From Oopsacas minuta (taxonomy: Eukaryota; Porifera; Hexactinellida; Lyssacinosida; Leucopsacidae), in NCBI GenBank assembly GCA_024704765.1, contig JAKMXF010000365.1:558001-622000 (forward strand): a DNA stretch of 64,000 nucleotides. The letters are read 5' to 3'. The position numbers and the translations under genes are program-made. Of the stretch, positions 52,287 to 61,874 are shown piece by piece; the stretch's first letter is position 1, and every line of letters begins with the position of its first letter. The notes beneath the pieces are model-generated. The model worked only from the letters and a program-made list of their open reading frames with translations. It did not search any database and was not told the origin of the DNA.

Positions 52287-55200
52287 ATGTTGCTGACATT
52301 CTCAACTACTTCTTCACTTCTCTTACTCATTATCACACTTACAAGTGAGTAGATAATATTAGTATTACTAAACAGTTTGCATTTTTCATTTATATTCTAA
52401 TGCTAGAGTCTCTGTACAATCCTATTTTCAACTTAGCATATTACGATTGTTGCGTGCAATAGTTGCATCGTGTATACTGTATATGGGTGGGTTGAGATAA
52501 TCTTGAAATATGATAAATTATATAATTATGTTAATGATATTCACTTTAGCTCATTGCTACATTCTTTTGAGTTTTATTGGATTCTCCATTGTTAATTCCT
52601 ATATAAATCTACTACTATACATTATATTGCAACCATCACTTGAATATTGTTCATAGCATTCGCTATATACTGCCCGTTGTTTCCCAGCAATTGACTGCCC
52701 TATTATTATGCCAACTCACGAGATATTCGACCTGGCTGTTTTCCAGGATCGCATCATCCTTGGTTCAAAACAGAGTTACATTTCTGGTGAGAAGATAGCC
52801 CTCCTCGAGATATCGCGGCCTACATGCGAATTCATTGTACGTCATGATGTGATGCCTTTATCTGGTTATGAGCGTTATATTACAATGTGTTACGGTATAT
52901 TCGGTGTAATCAACTTATTGGCCGGTCCCTATCTGATCATCATAACAGGACGTGACCTTGTTGGTGACGTCCATAACCATCAAATATGGCGAATCACTAC
53001 CCACGAGATAATCCCTGTATTCCATTCTGCACGTAGTCTAAGCTCCAAACAATCAGAATTCAATTCTCGTTATTTATCAATGGTTCGAAATGTCCTATCT
53101 AGTCCTGGTTTCTACTATTCCCCAAGTCTAGACATTACACATTCTATTCAGCGTGTCTATTGCTTTCCTCGTGGGTCTTCCTCCCTGTCTCTATTTGCCA
53201 GAGCAGATGCACGCTTTCTTTGGAATCATTTTCTACTCAAAGATCTTAGTGAAGTAGAAGGAGCTGATGACTTCTGCATTCCTATCATCCTTGGATTCGT
53301 TGCTATAAAGCAGTGTCATATAAAATCTCGCTCATTCAAATTGATGCTTATTTCTCGTAGAAGCTCACAGAGAGTTGGTGTGCGTTATTATACTAGAGGA
53401 TTGGATGGAGAAGGTAATGCTGCTAACTATGTCGAGACAGAACAGATTTTATTGCTTGAGACAATCCAGTCCTCATTTGTACAGACAAGAGGTTCTGTTC
53501 CCCTCCTTTGGTCACAAGCTCCCAATCTTAGGTACAAACCTAGTCCAGTTCTCGGTCTCGACAATCAAACAGTTGGATTTAGTAAACATTTCGCTGAACA
53601 GATTAGTACATACAATCAACAACATGTCATTAATTTGCTTGATAATAAAGGCTATGAGAAGATGCTGAGCGATAATTACAAAATGCAGGTTGATGACTGT
53701 GGGCTAGCAATATCCTACATTCATTTTGACTTCCATAAAGAGTGTTCTAAACTTAGATGGCATAACCTGTACAAACTGATGGATATGTTAGAGCGTAAGC
53801 AGGAAGAGATGGGATACTTCTTCCAAGCTGGTAATTCCACTAATGCTACATTACAGCATGGAACATTCCGCACTAACTGCATTGACTGTCTAGACAGGAC
53901 TAATGTAGTACAGTCAATGCTTGCGCGCAGATCTTTGCTAACAGTTCTTCATTCTGTTAATGTTCTGCAAGAAGGAGAACGGTTAGATCTTCATCCTGAG
54001 TTTGAATTTGTATTCAAAAACATGTGGGCTGATCATGCTGATGTATTAGCCATACAGTATACAGGAACTAAGGCACTAAAGACAGATTACACCCGTACTG
54101 GTAAGCGAAGCCTCCCTGGAATGCTAAGAGATGGATACAACTCGTGTATACGTTATGTGTATAATAATTTCAATGACGGATTTAGACAAGATTCTCTCGA
54201 CCTTTTTGTTGGTAATTATCAAGTCAGACCAGCTGAGGGCAGTGTGAGCAATCCCTCTCCATTTGATACCAAACTGAGTTACACCCAAATACTAGCTCCT
54301 ACCTCCTTAATCATATTATCTTCTCTCCTATTTATCACACTTATCCTCCCTTCTACCAACACATCTCTACAATTAGCATATGTATTATTCTGGGGCCTAG
54401 GTGTATCTGTATCACTTCTATACATTCTCAGTAATGGCAAGCAGTTTGTTAACAAACCTGTACTCTATAGGAAGGACTAATAACTTGGGAAGTTAGGTTT
54501 AGATTTGCTTTCAAGTACTATATGGATTATTTATTATATGTTTATTTGTTAGTTTATACCATCAATATCGTATGTACATAAATGGATGTGTTACAATATG
54601 TTACCTCATCGGATTAATCATATGTAAATTTATTGTTGTTGTTATGAATATAAAGTAAACAAATTTGCCAAATTTCAAAATATACGCACAGGCTTGCTCT
54701 AAACAGCTACACAGGGGTAACTAAGTCGTTAAATCCGAATTTCGCATTTTCAAGTTTCTCGTACGTAAATTTATTGTTGTTTTTATGGATATAAAGTAAA
54801 CAAATTTCAAAATTGAGGTAGAATCATACTTTCAACGACTATGCTGAGTCTGAATATTGTAAACAACAATATTATTAAATCTCGATTGTTGTTTGTCTGG
54901 GGCCTTATTAACTAAAATTCTTAAGTCAAATTCTTAGAATTTTGCTTAACTTTAAGTCAAATTCTTAGAATAATTCTAAGAAAAATATTTAGTGAGGTAA
55001 AGAGGACACTTAACTTATAATTTATTCTACTTTTCTATGAAATGATAATCAATACGCATTTAATAATAAAGAAGATTGTTTATCGCTTAAGACAATATGT
55101 TTGATTATCATATCTACATGTTGTAATACCCGCTATTGGGTGGGGCAATTTATCTCATTAATGATAAATGAAGTACACAAGTAGAAGGATATTATTTTCT

Positions 55201-58200
55201 ACTATGCGCATATCTTCTCAAAAAGCGATTGAAGTCGAATGAATTGGCATAAATTTTATTAATCAATAGCAAGAATCAATCAAGTAGAATTACCCAATTC
55301 TAAGAATTTTTCTTAGAATTGCTTAATTCTAAGAATCCGTTAAGTATAGCCAAGTTAAGAATTCTTAACGAAAACTAAGAATATTTCATGAATTCTTAGA
55401 ATTATTCTTAGAAATACACTTAGAATTAAGTTAAGAATAATTCTTAGAATTTTAGTTAATAAGGCCCCTGTTTGTTTGTCCGTTGAATACCTCGAGGCGT
55501 AATGCGCCGAATTCATCGCGTAGCGACGAGCCAAAGGCTCGTATTAATAATATTAATACTTTAGTGTGTAATAAGTATAGATAAATTGCTATTAAGCTCA
55601 AATTTGATGCTATTAGACATCAAATTTGAGCTTACATCTTATGCCAACTAACACTTTGCTTCAATGAATAATCAACAGGAAATGATTTATCATACTTATC
55701 CAGTAATTTTGCATCATCATGTGATACAAGATACGCGTTATATTTTTCCGATTTTCCTATTTTTATTTCATTTAAAGTAATCACAAATCACTTGAATGAT
55801 CACACACACTGACTGAAGCACACTTTCTGGGTTTTGATATAACTTCGACACGTACTGATTCAGACAAATTAAATGCCTCTTTATGAACCACAGAAATGCA
55901 ATGTAATTTCTCTTAATTTTCACACAGTTTTAGGTTGCATATTTCTGTACCATGACAGATCTAAGTCAGGTTAGCGTACTAATCCTGCAAAGTTGGCCCA
56001 TAATACGTTACTGCTTTTTTACAGTTTGAATTTTACTCAACTCAACGGTATATGCTCGGAACAAAATTACAAAATTGTAGGTTCTTTTACCCAAAATTTA
56101 TTGTTATAACAAACTTACTCTAGTGCTGAGTTCGATAAGGACAGAGACCAACTTATGTTTCTTCAAAGATTCAAATGCTACTTCAGGATGTGAGTTGAAT
56201 AATTCATGTCTCCATATCGATTCTTGTCAGGTGGGACTCCCTGATAACCAGCAGGAACAATCAGAACACACTCATTGCTTTTTGTATTATCTTCTAAATG
56301 GTCCAAATAACTCACCCCTACCCTTAGCAAGAGGTCCGTTTTATCATAACTACAACCGGTTTAACTATTTATATAATCTTTCCGTATTAGGATGCTTTGA
56401 TCATAAAGGCTGTGATGATAATGTTTGTTACAGAAGAGCACCTTCTGAGTCAATTCCATACCCACAACTCTACTGCTGTTGTAAGGGAAATCTCTGTAAT
56501 AGTGAGAACCTCGTGAATAGGAGCAGGATTATAGACAGGAGTACACCCGAGCCCTCAACAGATCCATCCTCACCCACAGGTTGTAGTTAATTAATTAGTT
56601 ATGATAATATTGATGTTTCATTTAATGAATTGTGAATACAGTTATAGTGATTTAGTAATGCTATGAGTAATTCTCTACATCTCGATAATTTCATCTAATC
56701 ATCCCATTTGATAGTATTTATTTATTTATCAGGAAACCGTTTACACTTATTAATTACATTCTTGTGGGAATAATCAAAGTCTGTTCCTACATCAAATCTA
56801 AATCCTTCGTCTCGTATGAGTTTCCAAATTGAAATTGAAATACAATACAACATTATATATTTTCCAAATAATGACTAGACATTAAATTTAGCTTCTATTT
56901 CTATTTGGTAAACGTAGTAGCAATGTCGTATATGAATTTGCAAAATGCTAGCAGATAATGATTTTTATCAGTGTTCCGCAACCTTTTTGCACCTTAAGGC
57001 CAAATTTTGTATCCCATAGGTGTTCCGTCCGCAAAAATTTCCAAAATTCATGAATTTATGGCTGATTTAGATGACTTATCAAATCCCAAAAATATCATGA
57101 TAATTCAAAAAGGCTAGATTCAACCTACAAATATATACAGCAACTCTCGTTATAACTTACTCTTATACCGCGTAGTACTTTAGTACGGTACAGTATGGAA
57201 AATCGGTGCACTGTATTTACGTACAATACGACGTACCAGGTTACTATGTAGTATGATTTATTTCCCAGAAACCTCTGTTGCATTTCGTTATGTGCGGAAT
57301 TTCTTTTAACTTGTAAGCTGAGTAAAAAAAGTTCAATTGTTGATACCAAATTCAGATTTTCATATCTACAACCGTCCAGGCCTATTGTCCATTTCATCAA
57401 TATATTTAGGCGTCTAGGTATGCATTTCATTTGTCCAGGGATGGCATTCTTGTATAACTATTACATTTCACGTTCATAACCCTCAAGGCCTCCCACTAAC
57501 TCTATCAGGTGGAGCCTTCATGATATATTAATAATAACGTAGTTATTTCATTTAGGTCAATAGAATTTACGCAATCTTTCAGTAAATAGGATAAAGTACA
57601 AAATACATATTGTCTTTGAAGATATTTGTCGGCCAGTAAATGGAGGGTTGCGGAACACTGTTTTACATAGTTCATTTTAGAATCCTATTATATGATAAAT
57701 AATTTAGGGACAGATGAGCCAGATCCGATTAAGATTTCTTATCAAAACACTCTTGCTACTGCCATCCTTGTCTTAATGCCCATTATCTACTTAATTCTGT
57801 TTATCTTGTCTGTTATATCAATCATTCTGTTCTGTTGCTGGAACGCATTGAAAGGCAGGAGGAAGAAATTTGGTATAAAAATGCAAAAGTTTAAAGAAAA
57901 TAAAGAAGAGTTGGGGAATAGTCCGGGTCCTATTAAGTTGGGAGAGAAGATTGGTACTGGAAAATATGCTCAGGTGAATTTTGTCAATGCTTAGTTTCAT
58001 GGTTATACATTTGCTATATGTATATATGACCTCATTATTAATAAATAGGTTTATAAAGCAGCATATGGAGATTCTCCTGTAGCTGTTAAGATATTCCAAG
58101 CTGGACACCAGGAATTTGAGAATTGGACAAGAGAGAAGGATCTTTATCAAACTCCTGGTCTTCTGGAGCATGAAAATCTTCTCAAGTTTATTTCAGCTGA

Positions 58201-61200
58201 GATTGGACCATCTAATGTATGTTATTTTTCTGATCCTACAGGCCGGTCATATTTCCACTAAACAGGAAAATTCTAATTTTTGTGAATATACACATATCCT
58301 ATATATCTCTTTATTATTTATTTTGTATTAGGATTATTGGCTAGTGACAGAGTATCATCCTTATGGAGCTTTAATGGATTATTTAAAAGAAAATACTCTT
58401 AACACTACAGTAAGTTTATAACTATAAATTGATAAATAATTACAAAAATTAGGAGAATGTAATTGAATTAACAAATTTTATTTACATGACAAATTACTTA
58501 TCGTCACCAGTAGATTGTAAAGTAATCAAGAAGGATTATAGTACTGATTCGCTGAGATCCAATCTTGGCACGGACTAGTCCCACAACTTCTCATATGTCT
58601 TCTGACCAAAAATATTTGTCACTATCGAACGTTCCAATCATGCACTATGGTTTCCTAGATACACTTCCGTTTTAGTGCTTACAATACAGTTTTATTTGTC
58701 TATTATCTATTTTAATGACATATCGCCATTACTAACAATTTCCATAATTTTCCCAATTATTAACTTTACTTAATACTGTTTCAATTTTATTTCTTCCCAT
58801 ATAACTTTGCCGTATAAAATTATTATTTTTATTATTTTCTAAAATTTCTTGTACGAATTGACATGAGTGACCAAAAATAAAATTTTTGACCACTAACTTT
58901 TTCATCATCTACTGGAGCTTAGGAAAATTACTGCAAAGGCTCTACCCCTTCTGGATAATATATTTTCGTTCAATAGCATATCTACCTACTTCAACTATTC
59001 TAGCTACAAATTCCCTTTTCTATGTATTGGGATTTGAATATAATTAATAATGACAGCATTCCTCAAAAAATTGGGCTAAATTCTTATTGCCCCAATTTCC
59101 TCCAAACAAATACGGTTTATTTTTGTGGGAAGATTACGACGATTACTTAACATTGTAGTGTACTTTTATGGCTCGTCTTATAGGAGTTGGGAGGACTTCT
59201 CTATTATATTATTGAAGTTACAAATTATTGGGTTTTACGCACTATAGGTTATTGGCAACTTTAACATTATATGGTGGTTAGTTTGAATAAATGAATTTGA
59301 TGGTGTAATTTTATTTGATATGGTTGTTAATTTGTTAGAGGTAGCAATTTCATGCTACCTGTCTTTTTCTGTTTTCCTAAAAATTAAATATACAATTTAG
59401 AATGCTTACAACTTCCGTTGATAATAGTGTATTAGGCAAGAACAATGTAAAAGCTCTTGTGAGTGGTCTGTCATGATTATTTTTTTAAGTTTTATATGTT
59501 GTTATTTACTTTCTAAAAATAGCATCATATTTGACGAATTGAGACTCTATTCTTTGAAAATAATTTTCTTGCAGATAATTGTCTATTGTATGCTTCCAAT
59601 AAATTCCACCTTGTACCATGTGATAATTCTATTCATTATACCAAAGATAGATGATTGATTAAGTACAACGATTCTATTTTGTCAAATATGCGACATCTAA
59701 CACCTACCAAGTGGCTCATATGATAAAATGTCATTCAGTAAAATATTTTTCTAGTTTGACGCATGAACTGTTTCATTCAACTAATCCGCACGTTATATAC
59801 ATGTGATTGATCTAGTATTGTTAATAACGGTCTGATGAAATTGAATTGAATGCTCTTTCTGACCAAAAATGTAAGAATATCTATCTATTTTAAATTTTTA
59901 TTCATTGACCATCGATTGAATGATCTAATTAACAAAAGCCTCTATTCTTAGTTACTAATAAGGTGATAATTTAGTTAATTCTGTAAATGAACTGAAGATT
60001 CAATACCCTGTTCTTCTGCATTATGTGATCTTCACCATACACAATGTTACACAAAAATAGAACATGCTTAATACCATGCAACACTACATCTAACAAGTTT
60101 CATCATGTATTGTGGGATTTACTGAATGTAATTACAATCACTAATATTTGGTTATTACGTACTACATATCTCTCTTCAATTTTCTGGATTTGGAAAGATT
60201 CTAAAATTTTTTACTATTAATTAAAGTTGCTCTTTTATGTAGAGTCTAATGAAATGTGCTATGTCTCTCACGGAGGGATTAGTGTATCTGCACTCAACTA
60301 CACAAACTAATGGTTCTAGCAAACCAGCAGTAGCACATAGAGATCTCAAGAGTAAGAATATCCTCATTAAATCTGATCATTCAGTAGCAATAGGTGATAT
60401 GGGGATGGCTGTTAAGTTTGAATCTGGTCAAGTTCCGGATATCCATGAAATACAGGAACAGGTAGGTACCATAAGGTACATGGCCCCCGAAGTGCTAGAT
60501 GGAGCTATTAACTTTACTAAAGAGGCGTTCTTACAAATAGACATGTACTCGTTTGGACTTGTGCTATGGGAGATCATATCCAGATATACGGATAGCGGTT
60601 AGTTCGCAATAATATAATTTTAATATATTTTTCAAATATTTTACTTTTGAATAAATATTAGGCAATTGTCCAAGTTATCACCAACCATTTGATTCGCTTG
60701 TAAGCCCGAATCCATCTCCGAGAGAAATGAAAGAGGTTGTACTTGAAAAGAACATAAGACCTCCAATAAGAGATGATATACTCAAGTACCCTGTAAGCTA
60801 ATTCTATTTTCTATACAATTCTAGTTAACTAGCAACTTCACATAAACTATTCCATAGTACTTCAAGATGATAGTCCAAACTATTTCTGAATGTTGGGACA
60901 GCGAGCCTCTTAGCAGATTGTCAGCTGCTTGTGTGAAAGAGCGATTAAGTTCTCTACAAAAGCAGTTAAAACAAAATCAACCTCTGTCAGGGCCTGTCAA
61001 ACCAGTTGTCAATACTCTAGGCAAACCGAACTCTGCAGAGATGCAGTTAATGATTCAACATTCTGTATCTAATATGACGTCATTGGAATTTGCTCGCTAT
61101 ACGAACATGCACATAAATCAGAGCTCCAGCATGTCTAATGTATCCGGCAAGACAGCAGACGCTGCTCCGAACCCTTACACTTGTAATCGTCAATCTCTTA

Positions 61201-61322
61201 GTATGTTTGTTACTCCCAGTACTGGTCAATTTGAAAACGGTCTATCTCCCGTTCTACAGAAGCATAACAGTCTACCTTCTATCTCTGACGTATCCGGACA
61301 ATCCTCAACCTCATCTAACTAA
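52287..61322 (+). CDS. Activin/BMP type II receptor-like serine/threonine kinase
   Basis: Eight exons: 52287-52344, 56124-56579, 57708-57973, 58049-58216, 58332-58409, 60243-60597, 60662-60792, 60858-61322, giving 658 aa in a continuous frame. Exon 1 encodes only a hydrophobic signal peptide (LLLLIITL); its link to exon 2 is inferred from matching phase and a GTGAGT donor, with SAC1 lying in between. Exon 2 is a cysteine-rich three-finger ectodomain ending CCCKGNLCN, as in ACVR2. Exon 3 has the TM helix and the start of the kinase (GTGKYAQV). Kinase marks: VAVKIF, AHRDLKSKNIL and YMAPEVLDGAINF, closest to ACVR2. DFG is replaced by DMG (60396-60404), keeping the metal-binding Asp. The C-terminal tail is Ser/Asn-rich. 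Exons 2-8 are certain; exon 1 is about 0.6. Confidence 0.88.
52708..54480 (+). CDS. SACM1L: Phosphoinositide phosphatase SAC1
   Basis: Single-exon protein of 590 aa (human 587). SAC1 is an ER/Golgi membrane enzyme that removes phosphate chiefly from PI4P. The Sac domain is complete: ISRRSSQRVGVRYYTRG, FVQTRGSVPLLWSQ, FDFHKEC and the catalytic CX5R loop RTNCIDCLDRTN (about residues 388-399), then GTKALKTDYTRTGKR and FNDGFRQDSLDLFVGNY. Two C-terminal TM helices follow at about 525-575, and a short cytosolic tail with FVNKPVLYRKD rather than a KKxx signal. It lies on the same strand as, and apparently inside intron 1 of, the type II receptor gene. Confidence 0.96.
   Translation: MPTHEIFDLAVFQDRIILGSKQSYISGEKIALLEISRPTCEFIVRHDVMPLSGYERYITMCYGIFGVINLLAGPYLIIITGRDLVGDVHNHQIWRITTHEIIPVFHSARSLSSKQSEFNSRYLSMVRNVLSSPGFYYSPSLDITHSIQRVYCFPRGSSSLSLFARADARFLWNHFLLKDLSEVEGADDFCIPIILGFVAIKQCHIKSRSFKLMLISRRSSQRVGVRYYTRGLDGEGNAANYVETEQILLLETIQSSFVQTRGSVPLLWSQAPNLRYKPSPVLGLDNQTVGFSKHFAEQISTYNQQHVINLLDNKGYEKMLSDNYKMQVDDCGLAISYIHFDFHKECSKLRWHNLYKLMDMLERKQEEMGYFFQAGNSTNATLQHGTFRTNCIDCLDRTNVVQSMLARRSLLTVLHSVNVLQEGERLDLHPEFEFVFKNMWADHADVLAIQYTGTKALKTDYTRTGKRSLPGMLRDGYNSCIRYVYNNFNDGFRQDSLDLFVGNYQVRPAEGSVSNPSPFDTKLSYTQILAPTSLIILSSLLFITLILPSTNTSLQLAYVLFWGLGVSVSLLYILSNGKQFVNKPVLYRKD
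54624..54815 (+). repeat. Direct duplication downstream of SAC1
   Basis: A stretch beginning GTAAATTTATTGTTGTT and running through AAAGTAAACAAATTT occurs at 54624-54680 and again, diverged, at 54765-54815. The unit offset is 141 bp. Confidence 0.75.
54869..55542 (+). repeat. 103-bp interspersed repeat, copy split by a MITE
   Basis: The two parts 54869-54899 and 55471-55542 sum to 103 bp and align to the intact reverse-strand copy at 13310-13412 with nine differences. The hairpin-forming end (GACGAGCCAAAGGCTCGT) is kept. The interruption is the MITE at 54900-55467 plus one copy of its CTG target duplication. Confidence 0.88.
54900..55467. mobile_element. PIF/Harbinger-like MITE (568 bp)
   Basis: Terminal inverted repeats match perfectly for 22 bp, beginning GGGCCTTATTAACTAAAATT. 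The element is flanked by the trinucleotide CTG on both sides, and the empty site at 13310-13412 has CTG once, which proves the insertion and the 3-bp target duplication. The subterminal regions are full of AATTCTTAGAATT-like inverted motifs. No ORF is present, so it is non-autonomous. GGG-starting repeats with a 3-bp CWG target duplication are typical of PIF/Harbinger; assignment to that group is inference. Confidence 0.88.
55594..55633. repeat. Perfect 16-bp foldback hairpin
   Basis: Arms AAGCTCAAATTTGATG (55594-55609) and its reverse complement (55618-55633) around an 8-nt loop, just outside the split 103-bp repeat. Confidence 0.85.
56969..57660. mobile_element. hAT-like non-autonomous DNA transposon (692 bp)
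   Basis: A perfect 15-bp terminal inverted repeat, CAGTGTTCCGCAACC, bounds this segment; CAGTG...CAACC ends are typical of animal hAT elements. The flanking 8-mers ATTTTTAT and TTTTACAT share five of eight positions, so a target duplication is only weakly supported. There is no transposase ORF. The element fills most of intron 2 of the type II receptor gene. Confidence 0.8.
58410..60242. other. Type II receptor intron 5 (1.8 kb)
   Basis: AT-rich intron splitting the kinase domain; no ORF, terminal repeats or RNA gene recognised. Confidence 0.4.
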
Positions 61323-61874
61323 TCATACATACAACGTCCTCACTACCCCATTTTAATTCATTTGAATAGATTCTTATCCAGCTGGTGTTAATATTGTTAC
61401 CACCACCACTTTATTAGCATTCATTGGATCAGTTTATATACATATTCTTAATAATTGTATATTTTGTAAACATACATAGATTGTTTGTATAGATTTGTAT
61501 CTTTATTTTCAAATACAATCATTAAATATTGAATAATTGTTATATCTCAGAATTTGTGTGACTAATTTAAATTTTGAAAAATTCAGATACTTATGTGGAT
61601 GTCGCCGCACTTGCTGTAAAATTTCGCGTGAATTTAATATTTGTTTCTGTATAGTTTCCATTGATTGTAGAGTAGAGTCTGAAGGAATGAACCATGGATG
61701 GGGCTGGATTGAACTGTATTAAATTCCGATCTGGTGGCAGTATAAAAGAATCACCAGTATCACGTAGTGCTTCAGTTATTTCTGCAACTTTGATAATTGA
61801 CTTTTACAACCTAATCATTTCTTATTTACACAATACAATAATCATCTTCACTTATTGATACTGAAAATACTTTA
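61323..61874. other. Intergenic, type II receptor to Pax
   Basis: AT-rich 552 bp with ATTAAA at 61521-61526, a possible receptor polyA signal. It should also hold the Pax promoter; no element was recognised. Confidence 0.45.

Noticed and set aside
57125-57430. 101-codon minus-strand frame
   Set aside because: Lies within the hAT-like element and does not resemble a transposase.
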